From Scatosoma sp045542595 (GTDB lineage: Bacteria; Bacillota; Clostridia; Christensenellales; Borkfalkiaceae), in contig JAZQLI010000041.1 of NCBI GenBank assembly GCA_045542595.1, forward strand, positions 1 to 64,000: 64,000 nt of DNA, given 5' to 3'. This document shows positions 35,871 through 44,109 of the stretch, in pieces. The position numbers and the translations under genes were made by a program. Within the stretch, counting starts at the first letter, position 1; every line of letters starts with the position of its first letter. The notes under the pieces are model-generated. The model ran no database searches and was not told the origin of the DNA. It saw only the letters and a program-made list of their open reading frames with translations.

Positions 35871-37333
35871 GGTGGACCGAAGCAATTAGTATCCGAACCG
35901 ACGGACGAACTTTCACACTCTACAAGGGGTACAGTTTTCGTTCCGTCTTTATAATTAAAAGTAAACGTTATTTTGTCGTCATAAAGATATATGGCGTTGA
36001 TAAAATTATCAATTAACCGCTTTTTATCCTCTTCATCTTCTATTTTGAACTTCCTAAATCGCTCTATCCCAAACCGTATTTGTTCTTGCGTTAAAAGCGG
36101 TCTTTCGATTTGCTCTTCTAAAATAGCCACTTCCAACTCGCTCTTTTGCGTTTCCAGTTCCGCCAATCTATCGCGCGTAGAATCAAAGATAATCCCCCGC
36201 TCTATCGCTTGAATGATATTCTCAATCTTTTTCTGCACGTCGGCTAACTGTGCTTTCAACTGCGGTAAACGAGGATTGTCAGCAGACTGCAATTCAAACA
36301 GCCTATCTACAAGATAATCCACGATTTTCTCGTCGTTTACAATTTCAAACGCTTTTTCTACCGCCAAGTTTTCTATCCATTCTTTTTGGACCGTCTTTTT
36401 ATCGCAAGTATGCTTGCGTACGTTTACACATTTATAATAACGATGGATTGCTTTGGTACGGCTCGTCCCCGACTCCCCAACCATATACGCACCACATTTA
36501 CCGCAAAAAAGTTTTGTCGTCAAAAGATACTCTTCTTTCGCTTTTCCACTCGCCGCGGCGCGCCTATTCTTTTCTAACCGCCGTTGCACTTTTTCAAACG
36601 TCGTTTCATCTATAATTGCAGGTACGGCGTTGGGAATAACTACTTCACCGTATTTATATTCCCCTATGTATCGACGGCTACCTAACATCTTCTGCAAAAT
36701 GCTAAACGTAAACTTTTTCCCGTTAGTCGTACGGATAGCGCGTTCTTCTAAATAGGCAAGAATTTCTCGCACCAACTTTCCTTCCGCATACATGCGGAAG
36801 ATTTCTTTTACAATCGGCGCCGTCATTTCGTTTACGCAAAGATGACGCTCTTTGTCTACGTAATACCCATACGGCGGTTTGCCACCGTTTACTCTGCCTT
36901 TTAGTGCATTTTCCATCATACCGCGTTTAACTTTCACTGCAAGTTCCACCGAGTAATATTCCGCCATGCCTTCGAGCATAGATTCCAATATTATCCCTTC
37001 CGGACCCTCGCTGATATTTTCCTTTGCGGAAATCACCTTAACCCCGTTTTTCTTTAAGATATGCTTATAATGCGCCGAGTCGTATCTATCTCGCGAAAAT
37101 CTATCCAGTTTCCATACGAGAACGACGTCGAAGCAACCTTTTGCGCTGTCTTTTATCATACGCCGAAATTCGGGGCGGTTATCCGTTCTCGCCGACAACG
37201 CTCTGTCTATGTAATTCCCAACAACCGTTATCCCCGTTCTTTCCGCGTAACCCATACATTCTCGAAGCTGACCTTCTATACTCGCTTCATTTTGCTTATC
37301 CGAAGAAAACCTTGCATAAATTACTGCGTTCAT
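35858..37333 (-). CDS. Large serine recombinase
   Basis: 491 residues. N-terminal resolvase domain with the catalytic serine in YARFSSDKQNEASI and the WKLDRFSRDRYD motif; a Recombinase domain (GKPPYGYYVD...); a zinc ribbon (LFCGKCGAYMVG, then YYKCVNVRKHTCDKK); and a coiled-coil (about residues 345-400). This is the form used by integrative elements and prophages. Its ATG overlaps the stop of the upstream repressor gene by ATGA, so the two are coupled. The last residues (GPPRET) come from the terminator/repeat sequence, suggesting an attachment-site junction may lie close by. Confidence 0.93.
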   Translation of the reverse strand: MNAVIYARFSSDKQNEASIEGQLRECMGYAERTGITVVGNYIDRALSARTDNRPEFRRMIKDSAKGCFDVVLVWKLDRFSRDRYDSAHYKHILKKNGVKVISAKENISEGPEGIILESMLEGMAEYYSVELAVKVKRGMMENALKGRVNGGKPPYGYYVDKERHLCVNEMTAPIVKEIFRMYAEGKLVREILAYLEERAIRTTNGKKFTFSILQKMLGSRRYIGEYKYGEVVIPNAVPAIIDETTFEKVQRRLEKNRRAAASGKAKEEYLLTTKLFCGKCGAYMVGESGTSRTKAIHRYYKCVNVRKHTCDKKTVQKEWIENLAVEKAFEIVNDEKIVDYLVDRLFELQSADNPRLPQLKAQLADVQKKIENIIQAIERGIIFDSTRDRLAELETQKSELEVAILEEQIERPLLTQEQIRFGIERFRKFKIEDEEDKKRLIDNFINAIYLYDDKITFTFNYKDGTKTVPLVECESSSVGSDTNCFGPPRET

Positions 37334-37686
37334 TCTTTTCTATTTTCCCCCATCATTTTTCTTAAAACTTCTTTCAGCCTTGCATTCGCTTGCGTTTTCG
37401 GGTCGAAACACATTTCAATAAAATCATTATTCATCGTATCTCCCGATTCCACTTGCACATACAATACGGGATTATCCGTCCTTCCCAATAAATAGTCCGT
37501 TGATACGTTAAAATAATCAGCTATCTTTATGAGTACTGGATAGGACGGAAAGCAATCCCCTATTTCATATCTCGCAATTACAGGCTGGCTTACCTCACCA
37601 AGCGCTTTGGCTAACTTTGCTTGGGATAAGCCAGTCTTTTCACGTAATTGCTTTACCCTAATGCCTATAATTTTTTCATTCATCAT
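37330..37686 (-). CDS. XRE/cI-like repressor
   Basis: 118 residues. Helix-turn-helix at residues about 8-62: VKQLREKTGLSQAKLAKALG, then VSQPVIARYEIGDCFPSYPVL. It is typical of small element-borne repressors. It ends in an ATGA overlap with the serine recombinase and probably controls it. The C-terminal 40 residues are basic and unassigned. Confidence 0.9.
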   Translation of the reverse strand: MMNEKIIGIRVKQLREKTGLSQAKLAKALGEVSQPVIARYEIGDCFPSYPVLIKIADYFNVSTDYLLGRTDNPVLYVQVESGDTMNNDFIEMCFDPKTQANARLKEVLRKMMGENRKE

Positions 37687-37700
37687 AGCACCTCTCTTTT

Positions 37701-37874
37701 CTAATCTAATTCTTTTTTCTCTTGTTTATTCGCTCTTTCGGCTTTCCACTTTTCAAACTCTTTTTGGATTTGCTCGTCTTTGAACATTTCTTGGATTTTC
37801 GGCAGGAGCATACGCGCCAAAGTTTCGAGTTCAAAATCGGGAATACCCGTATTGTTTTTCTGCTTTTTTGACAC
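37701..37874 (-). CDS. 57-residue hydrophilic protein with GTG start
   Basis: GTG at 37874 preceded by AGGAGGGGTTAA; stop TAG at 37701. The product starts (M)SKKQKNNTGIPDFELETLA and continues with an amphipathic charged helix (KIQEMFKDEQIQKEFEKW). It lies 14 bases before the repressor gene in the same direction, so it looks like the first gene of the repressor-recombinase unit. No named family recognised; the position suggests an element-borne accessory protein. Confidence 0.7.
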   Translation of the reverse strand: MSKKQKNNTGIPDFELETLARMLLPKIQEMFKDEQIQKEFEKWKAERANKQEKKELD

Positions 37875-38076
37875 TTAACCCCTCCTACTTCCTTTGACTT
37901 TTCCATAGACGGGGTTCGTCTTTGCTTTTTCTAATTTCTTATATTTCAAATCTCCTTATTATCTTTTATTGTATAGGGGTGATAACCGCACTTTTAACGG
38001 AAAGATAAGCACGGTTGCCCTATTTTATAATTATTCTCCTTGTCTATTCCCGAAAATTACGGGTGTGTTAAGCACA

Positions 38077-38097
38077 TAGCCTGACGAGAATTGAACC
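38077..38097. repeat. Left arm of a 21-base inverted repeat bounding a 280-base non-coding element
   Basis: TAGCCTGACGAGAATTGAACC; it matches the reverse complement of 38336-38356 at 19 of 21 positions. The intervening sequence has no ORF but contains several hairpins, one of them GGCGCA-ACCG-TGCGCC at 38251-38266. Confidence 0.65.
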
Positions 38098-38335
38098 CTA
38101 CAAGGTTTTAGAGACGAAAAAAGGCTTATACTTCGTCAATGTCGCTTATCATACTTGGGTATGATTGCGCTCCATTTCCTTGTTTAATCGATTTTTTCGT
38201 TCACTAAAACTGCTACGCACCTAAAAAGACGTATTTTTTAGATATTTTTTGGCGCAACCGTGCGCCGACGTATCCAAATACTTCAAGCACGATTGCGACG
38301 AAAAGAGCAAAAAAGACGCTTTTTAGGCTTGTTGC

Positions 38336-38356
38336 GGTTCAACTCCCGTCAGGCTA
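38336..38356. repeat. Right arm of the 21-base inverted repeat
   Basis: GGTTCAACTCCCGTCAGGCT plus A. It ends 12 bases before the stop codon of the RHH-like gene. With the left arm it bounds 38077-38356; the 37875-38367 gap otherwise shows no gene. Confidence 0.65.
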
Positions 38357-38367
38357 CCGTTCCGCTG

Positions 38368-38571
38368 TTATTGTCCTTTGAGCGTTTGGTATCCTATTCG
38401 TATTAAATCCACTTTTGGAATACCTTTTGCCTTTAAGAACGAAGTAATTTCGTCATACTCTTTGACGGGAAGTCGCGTGTTGAATTGCTTTGTTGCCTTT
38501 TCACGCTCTTCCTTGTGCAAAAGTTCATACTTTTGCCTTGCCTTTTGTTTCGGCGTTAATTGTTTCTCCAT
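38368..38571 (-). CDS. Ribbon-helix-helix-like small protein
   Basis: 67 residues. A basic, helical first half (TPKQKARQKYELLHKEEREK) is followed by FNTRLPVKEYDEITSFLKAK and GIPKVDLIRIG, which fits a strand-helix-helix RHH DNA-binding fold. The ATG follows AAGGAGAAAAG. Its promoter holds a perfect palindrome between the -35 and -10 boxes, so it is probably autoregulated. Such proteins often control copy number or transfer in mobile elements. Confidence 0.75.
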   Translation of the reverse strand: MEKQLTPKQKARQKYELLHKEEREKATKQFNTRLPVKEYDEITSFLKAKGIPKVDLIRIGYQTLKGQ

Positions 38572-38603
38572 TTGACTTTTCTCCTTAATTTTTATTTACG
38601 TCT

Positions 38604-38632
38604 ATTATACCGTGCTATCACGGTATTGTCAA
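38604..38632 (-). promoter_or_regulatory. Promoter with embedded operator for the RHH-like gene
   Basis: Consensus on the minus strand: TTGACA (38627-38632), a 17-base spacer and TATAAT (38604-38609). The spacer holds ATACCGTG-N4-CACGGTAT (38607-38626), a perfect inverted repeat. Confidence 0.75.
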
Positions 38633-38670
38633 GTGTTTTGTATGAAACGTTCAAAAATTTCTTCGGGGTA

Positions 38671-38869
38671 TTAGGGGTTACCCCTAACGAGGCGATTTGT
38701 AAATCGCGTATTTGGCAAGCCAAATACGTTCCTCGCTATACCGCAAAAACCAAGTTTCTCCCTTTTCGCTTTTCCTATTTACCTCCCTATATTATTCGTT
38801 TGAAGTGGGTTTCCCACTTGCCCTCTTTCGCATTACGAAAGCCTCGAAATTGCCCTTTGTGGCAATTTC
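38671..38869. repeat. Cluster of six perfect palindromes
   Basis: In 200 bases there are six near-contiguous perfect hairpins: 38671-38687 (TTAGGGG-TTA-CCCCTAA), 38692-38707 (GCGATTT-GT-AAATCGC), 38707-38728 (10-base arms of CGTATTTGGC), 38803-38819 (AAGTGGG-TTT-CCCACTT), 38825-38841 (CTTTCG-CATTA-CGAAAG) and 38846-38869 (GAAATTGCC-N6-GGCAATTTC). The second and third are enclosed by CGAGG (38688-38692) and CCTCG (38731-38735), giving a three-way junction. No gene is seen between 38572 and 39174. It could be an origin of transfer, a single-strand origin or a structured RNA. Confidence 0.8.
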
Positions 38870-39005
38870 CTTTACCTGCTTCGTTTTTTGACTACTTTGC
38901 AACAATTTTTGGTTATCTCTCGCCCATATTTTCGGCTATGGACAAACCGTTTTTTAGTGCATTGGACTCACTCCCCCCTTTTTTGATTTTTGCATAAGAA
39001 AATCC

Positions 39006-39023
39006 CACGGTTTTTACTCCGTG
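39006..39023 (-). terminator. Possible terminator after the sigma-like gene
   Basis: CACGG-N8-CCGTG hairpin with T-rich flanks about 150 bases past the stop of 39175-40176; a weak call. Confidence 0.35.
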
Positions 39024-39174
39024 AGACTCCTGATTTTTATTCAGTTATTTTCGTCCCCTCACTATATAGCGACGGGCGTTCCCTTTTTATGCGCGACTTT
39101 TGAAAAAAATTTTTATTTATTTATAAAAAAGTTTAAAGTGCAATCTTAAAGTGCAATTTTTTATTTTTTGCACT

Positions 39175-40176
39175 TTAAGAAGAATTTTTCACATTTCCAA
39201 CTTTTCCACCATAAATCTTTTGAAAGTTTTTTATTCGAGCTTTTTCTTCCTTTTCTAAAATCGGCAAAACGCGCGTTTCTATAAACTCGTCTTCCGTCGT
39301 TTTCTTCTTTAACCGTTTGACGATTTTCTTTAATTCTTCGTTCGCTTTGATATACGAATTACCTTTCGGCGTAGGGAAGAGTTCCATTCGACGATACATC
39401 TCTTTGAATAGTTCCATAAACATAAATTGAAACCCAAGCAGTAAATGCCCGTAGGTGTTTATGATGTAACTTCTAAGCGGCATACTACATCTTAACAAAA
39501 AGTCCGTAATGTAATCCTCTACATTTACTTTCCCTAACTTTCTCCACGCCTTAAAAGTATACCTCTTTAATTCTTTCGCACTATAAAACCAACCGATAAA
39601 ATTGATTAAGTCTTGCTCTTCTAATATAGAACCCAAGAAATAATCCACGAGCACACTTTCCCCAAGTTCGGTATCATTTGCTCGTTCCATTTGACGAAAA
39701 TCAAGTTCTTCTTTAATCTCTCTTTTACCCCGTCCGTCTTTTAATCGTTGCCATTCCATTGCATAGAGTATCTTTTTTAACCGCCTTGAAACGCTTGATT
39801 GCGTTAAATTTAATTCCTTAGCAACCGCGCTTTGACTTACACCCTCCACAACGCACTTTTCGTATATGTACTTATTTCGTTTGGACAAACAGTCAAGCAC
39901 CCAATCCTCATCCATTTTTGCGCAAATATCACTTTCTATTTCAAGCGTTTCCTTATCCGCCACCGTTTCCCAAGCATCGTGTTCTTCACCCGAGTCGTCG
40001 TCCATGTACGGATTTAAGAGATAACTTTTATATTCCTCTCTACGGTTATTGTTATACATATCCCTATCCGCTTGACGCAAGATTTCATACCAATTCTCGT
40101 CCACTTCAATTTCTTCTTTTCCCGTAGCCGTATAATACGTGTATCTATATTTTTTCTTCCCCTTATCTTCTTCCAT
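39175..40176 (-). CDS. Sigma-factor-like regulator of a mobile element
   Basis: 333 residues. The N-terminus (RYTYYTATGKEEIEVDENWY) and the helix-turn-helix VSQSAVAKELNLTQSSVSRRLKK at about residues 112-135 are typical of the sigma-70 region-4-like proteins in Clostridial conjugative elements and phages. The C-terminal 190 residues are helical and unassigned; no region 2 is evident. It starts after GGGGCG, and its 5' UTR carries a GGGGCTAC hairpin. It is probably a transcription regulator of the element at 34800-40310. Confidence 0.6.
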   Translation of the reverse strand: MEEDKGKKKYRYTYYTATGKEEIEVDENWYEILRQADRDMYNNNRREEYKSYLLNPYMDDDSGEEHDAWETVADKETLEIESDICAKMDEDWVLDCLSKRNKYIYEKCVVEGVSQSAVAKELNLTQSSVSRRLKKILYAMEWQRLKDGRGKREIKEELDFRQMERANDTELGESVLVDYFLGSILEEQDLINFIGWFYSAKELKRYTFKAWRKLGKVNVEDYITDFLLRCSMPLRSYIINTYGHLLLGFQFMFMELFKEMYRRMELFPTPKGNSYIKANEELKKIVKRLKKKTTEDEFIETRVLPILEKEEKARIKNFQKIYGGKVGNVKNSS

Positions 40177-40242
40177 TTCGCCCCTTTTGTCGATTTTTAT
40201 CGAAAAGTATAAACATATGTTCGCGTTAAAAAGTGTTTTTTT

Positions 40243-40265
40243 GGGGCTACTTGCTCGGTAGCCCC
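40243..40265. other. Hairpin in the 5' leader of the sigma-like gene
   Basis: GGGGCTAC (40243-40250) with GTAGCCCC (40258-40265). On the minus strand it lies between promoter and gene and is followed by seven A residues, so it is not a normal terminator for either side in that direction; on the plus strand TTTT follows. Confidence 0.55.
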
Positions 40266-40278
40266 TTTTAGTTAAATT

Positions 40279-40307
40279 ATTATACTTAAATTTTACTTAT
40301 TTGTCAA
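40279..40307 (-). promoter_or_regulatory. Promoter of the sigma-like gene
   Basis: Full consensus on the minus strand: TTGACA (40302-40307), a 17-base spacer and TATAAT (40279-40284). It is directly downstream of the end of the polysaccharide operon. Confidence 0.75.
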
Positions 40308-40389
40308 GCATCAATTGTCCCAATATACGGACAGGTCGAATATTTTAACATAATAAAAAGTTTGATTAAGAAACCCTACTTACATAATA

Positions 40390-41340
40390 TTATATTTTTT
40401 CCTTATACCATTTTATCGTTTTTTTCAGACCGTCGGAAAAGACGATTCGTGGTTGCCACCCAAGCTCTAAAATGAGCTTATGGCAATCTAGAGCATATTT
40501 TTTATCGTGTCCCTTACGGTCTGCCACGAATGTGATTAAATCTTCTGATGTGCCGAGTTTTCTCAATATCTCTTTTACTAAAGTGATATTAGAAAGTAAA
40601 GTACCGCCGCCTACGTTATAAATGCTTCCCGATGGAGCATTACGGACAATCATATCAATAGCGCGACAATGGTCGTCAACGTATATCCAATCTCTAACAT
40701 TTAATCCGTCCCCATAAATTGGGAACGGTTTATCACGCAAGGCATACTCAATTACTTTCGGTATCAGCTTTTCCGTATGCTGATATTTGCCATAATTATT
40801 TGCGGAACGACTGATAGAAACCGACAGACCGTGCGTTCTGAAATACGAAAGAACTAACATATCGGCTGCCGCTTTGCTTGCGCTATACGGCGAGCTTGGT
40901 TTTAAGGGCGAAGTTTCAGTAAATTGCTTCGCGCTATTTAACGGCAAATCCCCATACACCTCGTCAGTTGAAATCTGATGAAAGCGTTTTACACCGTATT
41001 GTAAGCACAAATCAAGGAGCGTTTGCGTTCCGAGTACATTTGTTTCAACAAATATCCTTGAGGCTGCAATAGAACGGTCAACGTGGCTTTCAGCCGCAAA
41101 GTTTATCACTATGTCAGGAGCTTCGTTTTGAAAGATTTTCTCCACCGCCTGCCAATCACAGATATTCGTTTTATAGAACATGAATTTATCGTGCATTTTC
41201 AATTCCGCAAGGGCGGGAAGATTGGCGGCATAGGTCAAACAATCTACACCGATAACTGTATCCTCGGTATAATTGTTAAGCCAATATTTCGTGAAATTCG
41301 CACCGATAAACCCGGCACAGCCCGTTATTATAATTCTCAT
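40390..41340 (-). CDS. rfbB: dTDP-glucose 4,6-dehydratase
   Basis: 316 residues, a little shorter than usual (about 330-360). Extended-SDR enzyme that makes dTDP-4-keto-6-deoxyglucose. The NAD motif GCAGFIGANF, STDEVYG with the catalytic Asp-Glu, YSASKAAAD with the YxxxK pair, and RSANNYGKYQHTEKLIP are typical of RmlB. It is the last gene of the polysaccharide operon; rmlA, rmlC and rmlD are not nearby, so dTDP-glucose must be supplied from elsewhere, or the product is a different 6-deoxy sugar. Confidence 0.9.
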   Translation of the reverse strand: MRIIITGCAGFIGANFTKYWLNNYTEDTVIGVDCLTYAANLPALAELKMHDKFMFYKTNICDWQAVEKIFQNEAPDIVINFAAESHVDRSIAASRIFVETNVLGTQTLLDLCLQYGVKRFHQISTDEVYGDLPLNSAKQFTETSPLKPSSPYSASKAAADMLVLSYFRTHGLSVSISRSANNYGKYQHTEKLIPKVIEYALRDKPFPIYGDGLNVRDWIYVDDHCRAIDMIVRNAPSGSIYNVGGGTLLSNITLVKEILRKLGTSEDLITFVADRKGHDKKYALDCHKLILELGWQPRIVFSDGLKKTIKWYKEKI

Positions 41341-41344
41341 CGCT

Positions 41345-42499
41345 TTACAACCCTAACTCGTCAATCAGCTTCTTTGCCTTTTCTTTTTTTAACTGCGATA
41401 AATTCTGATTTAGTTTCATTTCATTTAACGCACGTTTGCGACCACCGCAAAAAGCAATTCTAAACCATCTTCGCACTTGATAGAACGGATATAATAACGG
41501 ACATTTTCTTAACGAGGGATAATAAATAAGCATTGAATCGTATGAAAGAAAGATTTTACTCAATAAATGCTTGAAACTACCACCCTTTTGGTTTTGTGCC
41601 ATAGCAAGTTGTTGTTCAAGCGTACCATATACGCCACCTTGCAGTATGTAATCCTCCATATCTTTTAGAATAGTCGTGTGTTTATAATTTTCAAACCATA
41701 CTTCAGTCAAGGAAATAGCCTTAATATAGAAATCAAGCAAGCCATTATCTTGCAAGAATTGTCTCGCCTTGCTTTCATCATATCCCATTTTGTTTTTTAT
41801 GATCCATAAATCAACAAGCGCTTTTATTCCGCAACCACCGTGAATGAAGTGTTTTGCCATATGATAGATGTGATAATACAAAAACAATTCATTAGTCATA
41901 CCATACTCAAATTCAGATATTTGAGCAATTTCTTGACTGTTCCAAATATCAGTTAATAATGGTGAATCTCTAAAATCGGTTTCCTTTAATTCAAAATGAA
42001 GTTCCAAGCAAATTCCTCCCGACGAAAACAACGATATATCGTGAGTTGAATTGCCTTTACGTTCGTATTCCAATTCTTTAATTATAACATTTTGCGCTTG
42101 ACTTAAATCGTCCTTTTTTACCAATATATCTATGTCGCAACTCGTTCTTAACCAAGGGCTTTTATAGAATTGCCTTAACACCGAGCCTTTTAACATAATA
42201 AACGGAACACCTATTCTATTGAGTAATTCTCGTATTCGATTAAGCTCGTAGTTTTGCTTTTCATATCTATATATAGCTTTGTATAAAAACGATTGATATT
42301 TAGGAGCGTTATCAGGGAGCAATTTATTTTCCAATAAACTTGTGCAAATTAAGTGTGCTATATCGTGCTTTTGGGCTATGTTTAAGACTTCCAAAACCAC
42401 TTCATCAGTACATAACACTTTTTCGTTTTCTGAAAGTACCTTACCTTTCAACTCCGCACTCAATATTGAAAATAAAAGTTTTGTTGTAGTATCTTTCAT
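41345..42499 (-). CDS. Nucleotidyltransferase-family protein of polysaccharide loci
   Basis: 384 residues. The motif MLKGSVLRQFY followed by RTSCDIDILVKKDDL (about residues 103-130) matches the uncharacterised nucleotidyltransferase family PF14907 (NTP_transf_5), often found in capsule and lasso-peptide clusters. LELHFEL further on is also typical. Its reaction is unknown. It lies four bases before rfbB in transcription order and 74 bases after the flippase gene. Confidence 0.75.
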   Translation of the reverse strand: MKDTTTKLLFSILSAELKGKVLSENEKVLCTDEVVLEVLNIAQKHDIAHLICTSLLENKLLPDNAPKYQSFLYKAIYRYEKQNYELNRIRELLNRIGVPFIMLKGSVLRQFYKSPWLRTSCDIDILVKKDDLSQAQNVIIKELEYERKGNSTHDISLFSSGGICLELHFELKETDFRDSPLLTDIWNSQEIAQISEFEYGMTNELFLYYHIYHMAKHFIHGGCGIKALVDLWIIKNKMGYDESKARQFLQDNGLLDFYIKAISLTEVWFENYKHTTILKDMEDYILQGGVYGTLEQQLAMAQNQKGGSFKHLLSKIFLSYDSMLIYYPSLRKCPLLYPFYQVRRWFRIAFCGGRKRALNEMKLNQNLSQLKKEKAKKLIDELGL

Positions 42500-42573
42500 T
42501 TTATGCTACCCCTATTATACACAATATTTTTTCTTTGCGCTAATATAATTCTCCCTCTTGCTGATATACAGAT

Positions 42574-44109
42574 TTACACAGTTCTTTTTTTGAATTTACT
42601 CAACAGTTGTCTCTTTTCTTCTTTTGAAAGCAACACTAAAAATAGGCTGATTAAACTAAACATACAAGCACAGAATACGGATATTACCATTCTACCCCAA
42701 GAGGACGGAACAATGATAAGTTGAAAAACAAAGCAGAATCCTCCATTTATGAAACAACATAAGCAAGATATTAAAACATCTTTATAAAACGTGTACCATT
42801 TCAAATTTAACACTTTAGCTGAATACGGTACAGTAATCGTTAGATTTCTAATAATTGAAATTATTGCACTTATAGCAGCAATAGCAAACAAACCTAAATC
42901 AGTAAATTTCACAAGCAGAAAAACCGCTATAATATTTACCACACCACCCAACAAAACTGTTACAGAGTTGACCTTGAGTTTATTTGTAGCAGTAAATACA
43001 TTATTTAATGCTTGAGGTCCGGCAAGTGGAATATATTGAATACACGCCCAAAATGACAGAATTGATAGTGTTTCGGCGTTTAATGTAGGCTGCCATAAGG
43101 AATAAAAATTCTTTCCGTAAATGCAAAGCACCATTATAGGTATAGAAACTAAAATACTTGAACATTTCATTGAAAAGCGCAAAGAACGTATTATATCTTT
43201 GGAATCACCGCCTGCATACGCAATAGTTAAATTCGGTGAAAAACTTGAACTTACGTTTCCTGCGATTTGAGTTATGCAGTTTGGCATTACTTTGGACACA
43301 GATAATATTCCCATAGCCGCAGGATTTATCAAAAGATTCGCTAACAGTAAATCCACGCCTGTCATCAAAAGAACACCGCATTGTGTAACAACGTTCCAAA
43401 TACCCGCTGAAAACATCTGCCAAATCGTTTTTATACTAAAGCACTTGAAGTTTATCTTTAAGTCAGGCAAAATTTTTCTGCTTATAATGAAGTAAATCGG
43501 AACTGTGATTACACTCAATAATAGAGCAACTAAACTTACATAATATATCTTGGGTGTAAAAATCGAAAAGAACAGAAGTAAACAAAGTGCGTTCAAAACA
43601 GTCTTTACTGAATTGATTGTATTTACGATATATTGTCTGTTGGAAACGTAAGTTATTATTCCCAAAACACTATTGATTTGAGCCACAAAGAAGTTTCCAA
43701 ATACAAAAGCGAAAAGCAATTTAACGTACAAAACATTTGAAGCTTCGATATTTACAACGCTTTCTAATTTGAAAAGCAATATCAGCGCGGGAATAATCAG
43801 AAAACATATGATTGCAACATTGGCAATCATTATTGACGAGTAGAACTTGTTACTTTCTTCTTTATTCCCTTTGTAATAGTGCATTGTGATAAACCTACCC
43901 GCCATAGAGTTCAATGCTACTGTTATCAAAGACGCATAATTTACAAAATTATTAGCGAGTTGTGTAAACCCATTAGCTTCTTCACCTAAATTTTCTACTA
44001 TGTATGGCGATAAGAAAAAGTTTGTGGCTATTGTTACAACAATCGCAAACATACTTGTAAATAGAGTCAATAATGTTTTTTTGTTTTGGTTGCTATTTTG
44101 CAGCTCCAT
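42574..44109 (-). CDS. Wzx-type polysaccharide flippase
   Basis: 511 residues with about 12-14 membrane helices, in the MATE/MOP superfamily. N-terminal FTSMFAIVVTIATNFFLSPYIVENLG and later FTQLANNFVNYASL are typical. It would move the lipid-linked repeat unit across the membrane. Its start overlaps the end of the gene at 44093 by 17 bases, so the two are coupled. Confidence 0.88.
   Translation of the reverse strand: MELQNSNQNKKTLLTLFTSMFAIVVTIATNFFLSPYIVENLGEEANGFTQLANNFVNYASLITVALNSMAGRFITMHYYKGNKEESNKFYSSIMIANVAIICFLIIPALILLFKLESVVNIEASNVLYVKLLFAFVFGNFFVAQINSVLGIITYVSNRQYIVNTINSVKTVLNALCLLLFFSIFTPKIYYVSLVALLLSVITVPIYFIISRKILPDLKINFKCFSIKTIWQMFSAGIWNVVTQCGVLLMTGVDLLLANLLINPAAMGILSVSKVMPNCITQIAGNVSSSFSPNLTIAYAGGDSKDIIRSLRFSMKCSSILVSIPIMVLCIYGKNFYSLWQPTLNAETLSILSFWACIQYIPLAGPQALNNVFTATNKLKVNSVTVLLGGVVNIIAVFLLVKFTDLGLFAIAAISAIISIIRNLTITVPYSAKVLNLKWYTFYKDVLISCLCCFINGGFCFVFQLIIVPSSWGRMVISVFCACMFSLISLFLVLLSKEEKRQLLSKFKKRTV

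Noticed and set aside
35647..35916. N-terminal extension of the XRE-membrane gene by 90 residues
   Set aside because: It would run through the promoter region, the recombinase terminator and the repeat; the helix-turn-helix starts right at the ATG at 35646.
37706..37906. Minus-strand ATG frame of 66 residues rich in Lys and Ser
   Set aside because: Low-complexity composition; the overlapping GTG frame at 37701-37874 has a better ribosome site and normal composition.
38671..38869. CRISPR array
   Set aside because: The palindromes differ from each other in sequence and spacing; there are no repeated units with unique spacers and no cas genes.
38560..38997. Plus-strand open frame of 145 residues
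   Set aside because: It spans the palindrome cluster and the promoter region of the RHH-like gene; the open frame is a by-product of the repeats.
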